DNA of 64,000 bases from Nageia nagi (taxonomy: Eukaryota; Pinophyta): NCBI GenBank assembly GCA_050084985.1, contig JBITNC010000002.1, forward strand, positions 21,638,001 to 21,702,000, given 5' to 3'. Positions 36,199-47,721 of the stretch are shown here, piece by piece (the stretch's first letter is position 1; each line of letters begins with the position of its first letter). The position numbers and the translations under genes are program-made. The notes below the pieces were generated by a model. That model did not search any database. It was not told where the DNA came from and saw only the letters and a program-made list of their open reading frames with translations.

Positions 36199-36658
36199 TT
36201 CTCCCCCTTGATGTCGAGGTAAATCACGAACAAGATCTTCAACTTCAAAAACTAAGTAATAATAAATCCTTTGGTGAAAATATCTACAATGTTATCCAAG
36301 GTGTTGTAATGTCTTAGTTTGATGATATTCTTCTTCATCATATCTTATATGAAGTGATACTTTATGTCGAAATGCTTAGATCTGCTATGATGGACTAGAT
36401 TGTATACAAATTGGATGGCACTTTGATCATCACAAAATAAAATAGTAGGATCACTTTTTTCCTCATTAAGTTCCTCTAGAACTTGCCTCAACCACAATGC
36501 TTAAGCACTAGCACTTGTGATCATAATATACTCCACCTCTATAGATGAAAGAGAAACAATGATTTGCTTATTTGAACTCCATGAAATGAATCCTGAACCA
36601 AGGTTAAAGCATTTTCCAGATGTGGAGTTTCTATCATCCAAGTTACTCCCCCAATAAG
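36199..36658 (-). pseudogene. Copia-X RNase H C-terminal part and PPT
   Basis: Minus-strand translation gives DDRNSTSGKCFNLGSGFISW, then a SSIEVEYIMITSA region and a ...IVDIFTKG end, the C-terminal part of copia RNase H, with stops. A polypurine tract follows. The reading frame continues across the Copia-1 insertion: sequence just right of it (44719 onward) supplies the upstream portion, so Copia-1 landed in the RNase H region of this element. Confidence 0.75.
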
Positions 36659-37123
36659 TGAAGGATTTAGGCTAGATCTACTCTAATCCTCAAGGTCTAA
36701 GACTAGGAAACTCAATCATACACAAGATAACACAAGTGTAATGTGGTTCCTCCCTCCTTGGGAGTACATCCACAACTAGTATCTCAATTCTCAAGTATGC
36801 CCCTCTTACAACTATTCTCTTCCTCTCCTACACAACTAGTAGAGTAATCTTACTCCAAAAACTTAGTTGGTTACAAGAGGAGAGGCCCTCTATTTATAGC
36901 TTGAGAGCACCTCCCTAACCTCCCTTTAACCCAAGGGTAAGGTTAGGGTTATAATAAATGTATGACCTAACTTTAACCTACCAACTAACCCCATGGTAAG
37001 GTCAAAGTCTACACATAATAAAGAATTCAATTAATCCCTTAAGGTATCTACATATCCTTTAAGTGATTAATTAAACTTACAAGGAGTTTAGATATTCACA
37101 ATATTTCATTACAAATTATAACA
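36659..37123 (-). repeat. 3' LTR of Copia-1
   Basis: 465 bp, minus-strand TGTTATAATTTG...CCTAAATCCTTCA. Minus-strand TATA box CTATAAATA at 36899-36891 marks the LTR promoter position. Six differences from the 5' LTR. Confidence 0.95.
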
Positions 37124-37135
37124 CTCCCCCTTAAT
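37124..37135 (-). other. Polypurine tract of Copia-1
   Basis: Minus-strand ATTAAGGGGGAG directly precedes the 3' LTR start TGTTA. It is the primer site for plus-strand synthesis. A second similar tract lies at the pol end near 38104-38116. Confidence 0.85.
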
Positions 37136-37604
37136 GCAATATTGGGATAGAGCGTAGAAGAGAGAAGAGAGAGAGTAAGAGAGAGTTCTCCTCCATAGAG
37201 ATACAAGTGGAGATGAGAACATTTACATATTTGAGAATCTTTTTGAGAACTAGTATGAGACTCACTACATTACCATTTGACAAAATGGTTTACAATACAA
37301 TCATTAACCACAACTGGTTTCACTGTACATAGTAGTCGATCAACTTTAAGCTGATATGTGAGTCTCCATGAGCTTGCTTACACAAGGTGAGTAACCTGCA
37401 TTTCTGAAGAAGATCCTACATGCTACAAGCAACTCATGAACAAAATCAGTTAGATGCATCATATATTCAAATAAGAGAATCAAATAATGCCATCTTATAA
37501 ATAACTGATTACTGGTGCACTATAAGTCATCACGGAGATGCCAAGCCATCACTCATAGTCACCTATTGTATATAGACATGTGTTGATTATTAATAGAGCA
37601 TAAA

Positions 37605-38050
37605 AATTGTACAATGAGTTTCTCACGCAGAGCAAACTCACCACGGAGGTATAGAATGTACAATAAGTTCCTCACACAGAGCGAACTTACCACGGAGGTA
37701 TATTAATCATATGCTCAAAAAATTGTACAACAAGTTTGTCACACAGAGCAAACTTACCAGAGAGGTGTAAAATGTACAACAAGTTTGTCACACAGAGCAA
37801 ACTTACCACGGAGGTATAAAAATGTACAACAAGTTTGTCACATAGAGCAAACTTACCACAGAGATATAAAATGTACAACAAGTTTGTCACGCAGAGCAAA
37901 CTTACCATGGAGGTATAAAATGTACAACAAGTTTGTCATGCAGAGCAAACTTACCATGGAGGTATAAAATAATCAACACTCTATAACAACAATTGTACAA
38001 CAAGTTTGTCACGTAGAGCAAACTTACCACAGAGGTATAGAATGTACAAT
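37605..38050 (-). repeat. 50-bp tandem repeat array in the Copia-1 3' region (8 units)
   Basis: Eight head-to-tail units of 48-50 bp, in plus-strand form AATGTACAACAAGTTTGTCA followed by a CAGAGCAAACTTACC segment and GGAGGTATAA. Short non-repeat spacers occur after units two and seven. In element sense (minus strand) most units contain GGTAAGT, a consensus 5' splice site. Two units keep TTCCTCAC where the others have TTTGTCAC. A single related unit occurs in another copia at about 50056-50105, so the array expanded from one unit. Some frames stay open through it, but codon content is repetitive and no protein is inferred. It is not a CRISPR array: there are no unique spacers. Confidence 0.9.
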
Positions 38051-38095
38051 CAAAAAAGGCCTCTTAGAGGTGAAGTTGTCATCACTAACAAAAGT

Positions 38096-40922
38096 TCAAA
38101 CTTCACTCCCCCTTGAGGGCAACTTCACCAACCCGAGAGAATCCCTAAGCTTGCTGAACTAAGCTTCAGGAAGGGGCTTGGTGAATAAATCAGCAGAGTT
38201 TTCAGTAGATGGATAATACTCCAAGTGTATGATGTCATCTAGAACCTTCTCCTTGATAAAATGGGCTTAGATTTCCACATGTTTGGTTCTCTGATGGAAC
38301 ACAGGATTCTTAGCCAAAGAGATAGCCGATTGATTGTCTGAAGAAATAAGAGATGGGTCATTTTGCTTATACCCAATTTTGTTCAGAAGATGTCTCAGCT
38401 AAATAGCTTCTTGGGCGGCAACAGACATGGCTCGATATTTGGCTTCGGTGGTAGAAAGAGTCACAGTAGGTTGCTTCTTGGAATCCCAAGAGATAGCACC
38501 TGAACCAATGCTGAACACATATGCAGAGGTTGATTTTCTGTCATCTCTATCTCCCCCATAATCAGAATCTGAGAACCCTGAGAGAATAATCGAGGGCACT
38601 TTGGAATACTTAAGAGCAAGATCCTTTGTCCCTGCCACATACCTCAAGATTTGCTTAACAGCATTACAGTGTTCAACATATGGTTTTTGCATGAATCGTG
38701 CCATCAGATTCACTGCAAAGGCAATATCAGGTCGAGAGATAGTCAGATACAGAAGACTACCAATCAATTGCCTATAAGCTGTAGCATCAGCCAACTGAGA
38801 ATCTGAGCTCAGAGATACAACGATTCCAGGAGAAACAAGTATTGCAGCATATTTACACTCCTTCATTCCAAACTTTTGCAAGATGTCTGATATATACTTA
38901 GATTGACTAAGATAAGTACAATCTTTGTGTTGGTATACTTGCATCCCAAGATAGTAATGCAATAGACCTAGATCAGTCATTTCAAATGTTGCCTTCAGTT
39001 TGGAGATGCACTCTTGGATGATTTCAATATTATTGCTAGTTATGAGAAGATCATCCACATAAAGGAGAATTAAGACCACGTCTTTTCCTTGATTGAGTAC
39101 ATAGAGATCTGAGTCAGAGAAGCACTTGAAAAAACCAATATCTGCAAAGAATCCTAAAATTTTCATGTACCATGCTCTAGGTGCTTGCTTAAGTCCATAC
39201 AAAGACTTCTTTAGCTTGCACACAAGAGACTCTTTTCCTTCTGAAATAAATCCTTCTGGTTGATTCATGTAGATTTCTACATCCAAGTCACCATTGAGAA
39301 ATGCACTCTTGACATCAAGTTGAAAAGCTTTCCAACCTTGAGTTGCAGAAAGAGCAATGATTATCCTGATAGTAGGCATCTTGGCCACAGGAGCAAAGGT
39401 TTCCTCATAATCAATACCATATTTTTGAGCGAATCCTTTGGCCACTAACCTTGCTTTGTATTTCTCAATTTCTCCATCAGAATTGTACTTGACCTTGTAT
39501 ATCCATTTATTTCCAATCACATTTTTCTCATTGGGATAAGGAACCAAATCCCAAGTTTCATTTTTCATGAGTGCATCATACTCAACTTTCATAGCTTCCA
39601 TCCAACATTCTTGCTTGGAAGCTTCTTTGAAGGTTGACGGCTCATTCGTATTATCAATTTTGGTAAATAAAGATTTATTCAAGGTCATACTTCTTGTAAG
39701 TCTCTGAGCTGGAGAATTTTGCTCATGTGGTGACTTCCCTACATGATCATCCAACCAGTTAGGTGCAGGTGAAGAATTATCTGAATCAGACACCTCAGCA
39801 TGAGAGGTCGTATCCTCAGAAAGTTCATTGAACTTGACATCCCTAGAAATAAAGACTATTTTATGGGATGAGGAGTAGAGCCTGTAACCTCTATGCTGAT
39901 TATCATACCCCATAAAGATGCATTTTTCTGATCTTTGATCCAACTTCTTTCTTTTCTCTGAGGTAATGAAGGCAAATGCATCACAACTGAAGACCCTAAA
40001 GTGTGAGAGGTTAGGTTTCTTTCCTATCCATGCTTCATACGGAGTTTTACCTTCAACTACTTTAGTAGGACACCTATTTAGGGTGTGAATAGCAGTGTGA
40101 ATAGCTTCTCCCCATAAGAAACTAGGAAGGTTACCCAACATGCACCTTGCCATTTCCATAATGGTTCGATTCTTCCTTTCAACAACTCCATTTTGCTGAG
40201 GGGTGTAAGGGATTGTGAATTACCACTTGATCCCATGTTTAACATAATAGTCGTTAAACTCATTGCTATTATACTCACCCCCATTATCAGATCTCAGCAT
40301 CTTGATCTTAAAATCAGTTTGATTTTCAACAAGAGCCTTGAAGTCTTTAAACCTGTCAAAAGTTTGATCCTTGTGCTCAAGTAGATAACCAAATGTCATC
40401 CTACTGAAGTCATCAATGAAGGTCAGAACATAAGAAGCTCCCCCTAGAGACTTAGTTTGAAACGGACCCATCAAATCTGAATGCACAAGCTGAAGAGGAT
40501 GAGTGGCCCGAGTTGCCTTATCTTTTTCAAACTTTTGCCTATTCATCTTTCCTAAAATGCACCTTTCACAGAGACCAATTGTGGGTGAAATATTAGGTAA
40601 ACCTTCCACAAGTCCTTGATTTTTCATATCTTGAATACTCTTGTGGTTAAGGTGCCCTAATCGTTGATGCCAAAGATTACCCTTTGAACAAACATTTGCA
40701 GCAAGACAAATCTTTGAAGGAACTTGATCCACAATATAAAGGTCATCCTTTACTGATCCTTTCATGAAGGTGGCAAGTCCTTTCTTAACACATCAGGAGT
40801 GTGAGGTAAACTCAAATGAGTATCCTTTCCTTGTAATATGAATTACGGAGATAAGATTCATCCTTAGTTTGGGCACGTAAAAGATATTATCAAGAGTCTT
40901 TCCATGAATCTTCACACTCCCC
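38096..40922 (-). pseudogene. Copia-1 pol: integrase, RT, RNase H
   Basis: Continues from gag after a one-nucleotide gain in a C run at 40919-40922. In order: GAG-pre-integrase zinc region (WHQRLGHLNHKS, ~40690), integrase core with HSDLMGPF and RSDNGGEY (about 40480 and 40275), then RT with KARLVAKGFAQKYGIDYEET (~39440) and an intact YVDD box at 39061-39050. RNase H follows (GGDRDDRKSTSAYVFSIGSG, ~38560). In-frame stops occur at 40795 (TGA), 40222 (TAA), 38401 (TAG), 38269 (TAA) and 38161 (TAG), several of them C-to-T or G-to-A type at Trp/Gln-like positions. The RT/RNase H stretch 40159-38399 is open for 586 codons. Pol ends at 38096 beside a purine tract. The protein needed for integration and reverse transcription could not be made whole from this copy. 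Confidence 0.9.
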
Positions 40923-42014
40923 TATTCCTTGAACATCAAGGACTATATTATCACCTATCACAACTGCATCCTTATTGTACTTATGAAAGTTTTTAAACTT
41001 ATCCTTTTCATAACACATGTGATTAGTGCATCTTGAATCAATAATCCAATCATTTGAAACAGTTTGAGTCATTGAGTAGTAGGCAACAGTAGCAGAATGC
41101 TTGTTCTTCTTTCTATTATTGAAATTTCTCATATTTGCATTTCCCTTGCCTTTTTGAGTAAATTTCTTTCTGCGATAATCATACTCTTTGTGCCCAAAGA
41201 TGCCATAAAAGTTACAATTTCCATCAAACTTTTCCTGAGGTGTTGGATTGCTTGATCCAGCTTTGTCATTCCTTTGCCTGAAGTTGCCATTATTGTTGCC
41301 TTTTTTCTCATACTTCCTGAAGGTAGATGAGGATTTGTTATCTTTGAATTTATAATGTTTGAACTTCTTCTTGAAAGGAGTTTTGGTTGCTCCTAGAGCA
41401 ATGCTTTTGTCCTTTGGAGAAAAGTCCAACATTTTCTTATTCAAAGTTTTCTCATGCTTCAGAAGGAGTCTAGAAAGGTTATCAAGAGAGATGACATCTT
41501 CTTCATCATCGAGCTTTGTTTCCATAACCGTGACAAAGTTACTGAACTTTGTAAAAAGGCTTTGAAGAATGATGAAGACCATGAACTCATCATTGATCCA
41601 GTTGCACCCACAACCAACCAGTTGTGTCCTGAGGTTAATGATTTTGTTCAAGTAGATAGAGGCACTTTCATCTTCACCTTGACGATATTGCAACAACTTT
41701 TGTAAAATGGTGAACCTCCTTGAAAATTTTGACCCAAGGTAAATTTTCTTTAGCCTATCGCAAGCTTCCTTTGCTGATGTTGAAGAAGTGATCATGAGAA
41801 GGACATCATCTGAAACTGCACGATAAATCATTGAAGTTGCTAACTCATTCTTTGAGTTGTATACTTCAAGAGCCTTCTCATCGGTAGGAGCGACCAAGTC
41901 TTCATTAACTGTCTGCCACAGCTTCCTTGCTTGTAACTCAACTTTCATACGAGGTTCCCATATTCCAAAGTTGGAACCATCGAGTATATGCTTGGGTATG
42001 AAGGTTTCAACCAT
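40890..42014 (-). pseudogene. Copia-1 gag with degenerate zinc knuckle and protease
   Basis: Starts MVETFIPKHILDGSNFGIWE at 42014 (an upstream in-frame ATG at 42086 is less likely, as relatives start at the equivalent site). The UBN2-type gag domain is followed by a basic, Asn/Lys-rich region. The CCHC zinc knuckle has lost at least two cysteines (CNFYGIFGHKEYDY). The protease active site reads WIIDSRCTNHMC, with Arg where the family has Gly in D-S/T-G. The frame leaves the pol frame after VQGIG because of an extra base at 40919-40922 and ends at 40890. The defects make gag and protease function doubtful. Confidence 0.85.
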
Positions 42015-42086
42015 TGCTACAAAAAAAAGTAAATATGCAATAAGAATGCAATTTTTTACAATTTTCCATCTATACATATAAAACAT

Positions 42087-44235
42087 CTAATAAGAAAACA
42101 TGTCCCACATGTGCAAACTTATAAACCACGATCTGTAGAAGGATAAAGTTGGGGTTGTTTTCTTGTATAGAATTAGGCCTTCACCTGGATGCCTGCAAGG
42201 TGGAGCCCAGGTACTACCAGTCCTCAACCAGTTCACCTTGGTCAGTAATATACTCTCACAAGGAGAAGTACTAACCATTTTCTAAGGATCTGACGTATCT
42301 TGGACTGACCATTTTAATTATCTTTTTAAGGTTTTCAGTTTTCCTCCTAGGTTATCAGGATAATCCCTGAATGGACGTGCAGACATGTGGTATCACTACA
42401 CACATGCCTGTCCACCTAATAGAGTTATGTCCAATCCAACAAAGGTCTTAGGGGCAATTAAGACGGACTTACCACCACTTGGGTCTTCGGACTAAAAAGG
42501 CTCCAGTCTACCCTATCCTCACCTCGTGGCTCCCTAAACAAGTCATGTTGTGGAAGAATACGTGCAGATGTGTTTATTTTAGGGGTTACTTTCAATATTT
42601 TGCGTATTGCAAGTATAAAGCAATTGTGCAAAAATATAAAGTAAAGTAAAAATACTTCATCCACATGAAACTTGAAACCTTAAGAGTCCAATGGGTTTTG
42701 TACTAACCCCTAAAGGACTTTTACATTTTTCATATTTTTGCTCAAGTTCAAAAATAATGAATTTTACAAAGGCTAAGTCCTACTTAGCATTAATCCATAA
42801 CTTAAACATGCATTATTCCATGACTTAAAATTAAGTAATAAACATGCATCATGCATTATTTAACTTAAAATTTTAAGTACTAAGCATGCTTTATTCCTAA
42901 CAAGGTTAAGAAGCATGCATTATAAATTTAGCATGCAAGATCCAACTAGATAAAGATTTAAGTAAAAAAATTATACACATTCCCCCCGTTTTTACTTAAA
43001 GTTCTAAAACTTGGATGCTAAAAATTTCGTTTAAGTATGGTTCCTCCCTTCTTTTCAAGTAATGTGTTATCCCTAAAAAACTTGTATGCTAATATTGGTC
43101 TTTGAAGTGGGCAAGTTAAGTAAAAATGTCTTTTGTTAACTTAAAAATAGCATAGGTTTTTAGGAAATTTGAAATACTTAAAAAAGGACTTAGGTAAAAT
43201 CCTTTAAAGGGTTAATTTAGACCTAGACAAAAAAAATCCCTTTGTAGTAGGTAAAAAATTAAAGACCCAACAACTATAGTTGACAAAAAAAATTGGAAGG
43301 GCCAAGGGAAGCCGCGTGGAGGGGGAGAGGTTGGGCGGCAGAGGTGGCAGGGGCCAAAGTCGGTGAAGAGCTATTCGTGAAGCCGCGTGGGTAGTGGCGG
43401 GTGGAGGCAGCAGGGGATAAAAGTCAAAAACAACAAAAAAAAAATGTATTTCTTGAAGCCTTACATAGCCAGCTTCAACACAACATTATGTTTCAAAGTC
43501 TTTTAAATATGTCCGAACCCTAATCTCGATAAGTTGCATGGCGCGTTAAACACCAGAGGATGACGTGGTTGGCAAATAATTCTCGAACCCGTTCATCGTA
43601 TCCGTTTTGTGCATATCCTGCGATCATTGCATATATGGACGGTAGAAGGTCGCGTGAGCCATGTTTGTCAAACATTCGCAGACCCTTTTATTTTCATTCG
43701 CAGACCCGTGTATTTTACCCCCCAAATTTTGTACGTTATAAAAAATTTGTTTTTTTTTATATAAAAAAAAATGCTGATAAATATATATAATTTTTTTATT
43801 TATATAAAATTTGTATATAAATAAAAAATTTATATATAGATATATATTATTGTGCCCTCATTAAAAAAAAATTGTAGTAGAATAAAAAAATTATCCTCCT
43901 CTCATTTTTGTAAATGTTCATGCCTCACCAATAAAAAAAATACCACTAACATAAAAAATGGTAGTATATATAGGAGAAATTTTATAATAATATATTACTA
44001 TTTTTAAGCAAATAGTAATAACATAAAGAATGTTAGTATATATTGCAATTTTTGCATAATGTATTATTGCCCAATCACTTAACATAAAAGATTGTTAGTA
44101 AACAAACAAAATGAGCAATAATATATTATGTTATTGAGGCAATGTTTGCTAGGAGTTGTACTAACATAATCATAGAAGAATGTTAGTATCAAAATGAAAT
44201 AATCCATAAGATAACCAAGAAGAAGAGCTTCCACA
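42087..44235 (-). other. Long leader of Copia-1
   Basis: Untranslated region between PBS and gag, about 2.1 kb, unusually long for copia. It contains a GC-rich purine-biased block (43300-43420), AT repeats (43740-43860) and a 16-bp inverted repeat (44055-44130) that is shared with the relative ending at 48504. The part at 42090-42660 is similar to the leader of the copia at 49906-55124. Short frames here are not supported. Confidence 0.6.
44055..44130 (-). repeat. Leader inverted repeat (hairpin) of Copia-1
   Basis: Arms 44055-44070 and 44115-44130 pair over 16 bp with one mismatch (CATAATGTATTATTGC against GCAATAATATATTATG), loop 44 nt. It lies about 105-180 nt downstream of the PBS. The same hairpin is present in the relative at 47722-47798, so it is conserved within the family. 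Confidence 0.75.
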
Positions 44236-44253
44236 CCAAGCTCTGATACCAAT
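44236..44253 (-). other. Primer-binding site of Copia-1
   Basis: Minus-strand TGGTATCAGAGCTTGG adjoins the 5' LTR, matching the usual initiator tRNA-Met primer-binding site of plant copia elements. Confidence 0.9.
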
Positions 44254-44718
44254 TGAAGGATTTAGGCTAGATCTACTCTAATCCTCAAGGTCCAAGACTA
44301 GGAAACTCAATCATACACAAGATAACACAAGTGTAATGTGGTTCCTCCCTCCTTGGGAGTACATCCACAACTAGTATCTCAATTCTCAAGTATGCCCCTC
44401 TTACAACTATTCTCTTCCTCTCCTACACAACTAGTAGAGTAATCTTACTCCAAAAACTTAGTTGGTTACAAGAGGAGAGGCCCTCTATTTATAGCTTGAG
44501 AGCACCTTCCTAACCTCCCTTTAACCCAAGGGTAAGGTTAGGGTTACAATAAATGTATGACCTAACTTTAACCTACCAACTAACCCCATGGTAAGGTCAA
44601 AGTCCACACATAATAAAGAATTCAATTAATCCCTTAAGGTATCTACATATCCTTTAAGTGATTAATTGAACTTACAAGGAGTTTAGATATTCACAATATT
44701 TCATTACAAATTCTAACA
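44254..44718 (-). repeat. 5' LTR of Copia-1
   Basis: 465 bp, minus-strand TGTTAGAATTTG...CCTTCA. Promoter TATA box CTATAAATA at 44494-44486. Its 3' end (44254) adjoins the PBS; its outer end adjoins the ATAAG duplication. Confidence 0.95.
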
Positions 44719-45061
44719 ATAAGAGCCATTATATCCATAAAGTTTTATCCCATAATGCTTGTAGTAGTGTATGCCAAAATTTGATGTGCCTTTGACATAC
44801 CTCATAATCATCTTAGTTGCTCTAATGTTCTCTTTAGTAGGATCACTCATGTACTTTGACACAAGTGAGACAGCATGGGAAATATCAAGCCTAGTATTGA
44901 TGAGAAATACTAGACTCCCAAATAAGCTTTTATATATGATCACTTCAACTTTTAGTGTTTCATCATCTTTACATAACAACTTATCATGATCTTGATGAAT
45001 TTAATCCTTTCTAAAAAACATCTAAACTACCAAGATCTCAGAAAGGAACTTCACAACATCA
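44719..45061 (-). pseudogene. Copia-X RT end / RNase H start, right of the Copia-1 insertion
   Basis: Minus strand 44979-44724 reads as the RT thumb and linker region (SLFGSLVFLINTRLDISHAV, then SKYMSDPTKENIRATKMIMR and GYNGSY), continuing into the RNase H part at 36658 once Copia-1 is removed. Right of about 44995 the pol homology breaks off and integrase-type sequence of a different copia begins, so this element is truncated at a junction near 45000-45060. Confidence 0.7.
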
Positions 45062-46299
45062 ACATAATAGTAATAACACTATCGAATCTCATAATGAACA
45101 TAAGAAATAAACACAGCTTTGTAGGTTAGAGAGTAGAGCCTATAGCCTCTATGCTGACTATCATAATCCATAAAGATGTATTTTTCAACCTTTTTATTTA
45201 ACTTCTTTTTCTTAAAAATAATGTAGGAGAATGCTTCACAACTAAACACCCTAAGATGAGAAATGTTAGGTTTTCTTCATGACCATGCGTCAAAAGGGTT
45301 TTTACCTTGAACAAATTTTGTGGGACACCTATTCAAGGTGTAAATAGCAGTGCTTACTATTCCATCCCATAAGAAACTAGGAAGATTACCCAACATGCAT
45401 CTAGCCATTTCTATAATTATTTTATTTTTCCTTTTGACAACACCATTCTGTTGAGGAGTTTAAGGAATCATAAATTACCTTTTGATTCCATACTTAGCAT
45501 AATAATCATTGAATTCATTGTTGTTATATTCTCATCCATTATCTGATCTTAACATCTTAATTTTAAAATTAGTTTGATTCTCAACAAAGGCCTTAAAAAC
45601 TCTAAAACTCTCAAAGGTTTGATCCTTATGCTCAAGTAAATACCCAAAGGTCATCCTACTAAAGTCATCAATGAAGGTTAAGACGTAAGATGCTCCTCCA
45701 AGCGACTTATTATGAAACGAACCCATCAAATCTAAATGCACAAGTTAAAGAGGTTAAGATGCTCTTATTACTTTATCTTTTTTAAACTTTTATCTATGCA
45801 TCTTACCAAGAATGCACTTCTCATATAGACTAATCGAAAGAGAAATTGAAGGCAAACCTTTCATAAGTTTTTGATCTTTCATGACTTGAATACTCTTATG
45901 GTTAAGGTTCCTTAAATGATAGTGCCAAAGATTGCCTCTAGAACACACACTTGTAGCAAGACACGTCTTTGATGGAACTTGATCCATAATGTAGAGATCA
46001 TCTTTTATTGATCCTTTAATCAATGTGGTAAGTCCTTTCTTAATGCACCAAGATTAAGAGTCAAACTCAAAAGAGTATCTTTTTGTAGAAACTTAGATCA
46101 TAGAGAGAAGGTTCATCTTAAGCTTAGGAACATAGAACATATTATTAAGAACCTTACTGTGAATCAACACACTTCTAATTCCTTAGACTTCAAGGGTAGA
46201 GTTATCACCTATCACAACTGTATCTTTTCTATACTTATGAAAGTTCTCAAACTTTTCATTTTCAAATCATAGGTGATTAGTGCAATCAGAATCAACAAT

Positions 46300-47332
46300 C
46301 TAATCAGACCAAAAAAAGAGAGACATGGAGTAGAGCATCGCAACAAAACTAGCTTAAATATTCTTCTTTCTTTTGAAGTTCTTTACATTTCCATTACTTT
46401 TATTCTTTTCCTTTTTTTTTTTTGGTAGCAATCAACTTCTTTGTGAATTTGGATGCTATAATAGTTACAATTATCATCAAACTTTTTCTTAGGATATGGA
46501 TTGTTTCCTTTGCCTTTTCCATCTCTTTGTTTGAAGTGGTTGTTGTTGTTGTTATTCTTATTGTTGTTGTTGTTGCTTCTATTGTTATCATTATTACCAT
46601 TGTTCCCTCTGTTGTTGTCGCTATTGCTTCTTTTCTCAAACCTTTTAGAGGAAGAAGGATAAGATTTCTTTTGATGGTTGAAATTTTTCTTGAAAGGAGT
46701 TTTGGTTGCTCCAAGAGCAATGTTATTATCTTTAGGAGAAGAAATCAACACCTTTTTGTTAAGGGTTTCCTCATGCTTCAAAAGAAGCCTAGAAAGGTTC
46801 TCAAGGGAGAAGACTTCTTCTTCATCATCAAACCTTATTTCTATAATCATTACAAAGTTTCTAAACTTTGAAGAAAGACTTTGAAGAATGATGAAGATCA
46901 TGAACTCATCATTGATCGAATTACAACCATAAGTAACATGTTAGGTCCTTAGATCAATGATTTTATTCAAGTAGATAGTCACATTTTCATCTTCCCTTTG
47001 ATGAGATTGAAGCAACTTTTGGAGAATAGTAAACCTTCTTGAAAACTTTAAACCAAGGTAGATTTGCTTAAGCTTACCCAAGCTTTCTTTACCAAGGTTG
47101 AAGAGGAAATCATTAAGAGCACATCATCTAAAACTGCATGAAAGATCATGGAGGTTGCCAACTCATTCTTCATGTTGTAAGCCTCTAGTACCTTCTCATT
47201 TGTAGGAGGTACAAGGTTCTCATTCACTGTTTGCCAAAGCTTCTTTGCTTGTAACTCAGCTCTCATTTATGGTTTCCAAATCCCAAAGTTAGAACCATCA
47301 ATAATGTGTTTCAGTAAAAAGGAGTCTCCCAT
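46300..47332 (-). pseudogene. Copia-Y gag with Asn-rich linker
   Basis: Begins MGDSFL at 47332, followed by a HIIDGSNFGIW segment, hits a stop at residue ~22 and continues as MRAELQAKKLWQTVNENLV (47266-47210). The later part (46901-46383) holds the DDEEEVFSLENLSRLLLKHE region and a strongly Asn-rich tract encoded by GTT/ATT-type trinucleotide repeats on the plus strand (46535-46625). The zinc-knuckle region follows in degenerate form. The Asn tract is likely a replication-slippage expansion. Confidence 0.75.
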
Positions 47333-47721
47333 TTGCTACATAAGAATGTGAAAATTAATAATCATGTGGTTCAATAAACATCATTATATGTTAAGTTCTA
47401 GATGTTACATTTAATTGAAACATTAAAAAATATTTTATATTTTTCTAAAAAATATCTGGTCTATATTCCCCACTTCCTTTTTTATATGAACCCTCTTTTT
47501 TTATTTAATGAAAATACCATTTTGTTTTCCAAAAAATATGGTTTGCTTCTCATTAAAAAAATGCATTCTAAATGAAAGGTTAGTACTCAAAAAAAAAATT
47601 ACATTTGTAATATTACACAAATTTGTATAATAACTTCTTCTCTTAAAAATTTATAGCAATTAAAAATAATTTGCAAGTAACATACAAGGTTAGCATACAA
47701 TAAAAAAAATTCCTATTTGAC

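Larger units (their letters stand above)
36659..44718 (-). mobile_element. Complete young Ty1/copia element, Copia-1
   Basis: 8060 bp, minus orientation, flanked by a perfect 5-bp duplication ATAAG (36654-36658 and 44719-44723). Its LTRs (36659-37123 and 44254-44718) are both 465 bp and differ at six positions, five of them transitions. The PBS matches the 3' end of initiator tRNA-Met, and a PPT abuts the 3' LTR. Gene order is gag-protease-integrase-RT-RNase H, the copia order. A ~2.2-kb leader and a ~1-kb 3' extension with a tandem array make it longer than a typical 5-kb copia. Coding is disrupted by one frameshift and at least five in-frame stops, so it is not autonomous now. It interrupts the older Copia-X element. 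Confidence 0.95.

Noticed and set aside
37687-37908. 73-codon minus-strand frame made of repeated FALCDKLVV-like units
   Set aside because: It is only the 50-bp tandem repeat read through; unit lengths of 48-50 bp do not keep a frame, and relatives lack it.
37605-38050. Possible CRISPR array
   Set aside because: Units follow head to tail without unique spacers, within a plant copia element.
36659-44718. Copia-1 and the LARD-like element as one family, since both read TGAAGGA...TTCTAACA on the plus strand
   Set aside because: They lie in opposite orientation according to PBS and PPT, and the LTR bodies share no similarity; the resemblance of the ends is coincidental.
46400-46871. Frames on both strands across the Asn-rich copia gag tract
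   Set aside because: Trinucleotide repeats keep several frames open; only the gag frame continues into flanking gag homology.
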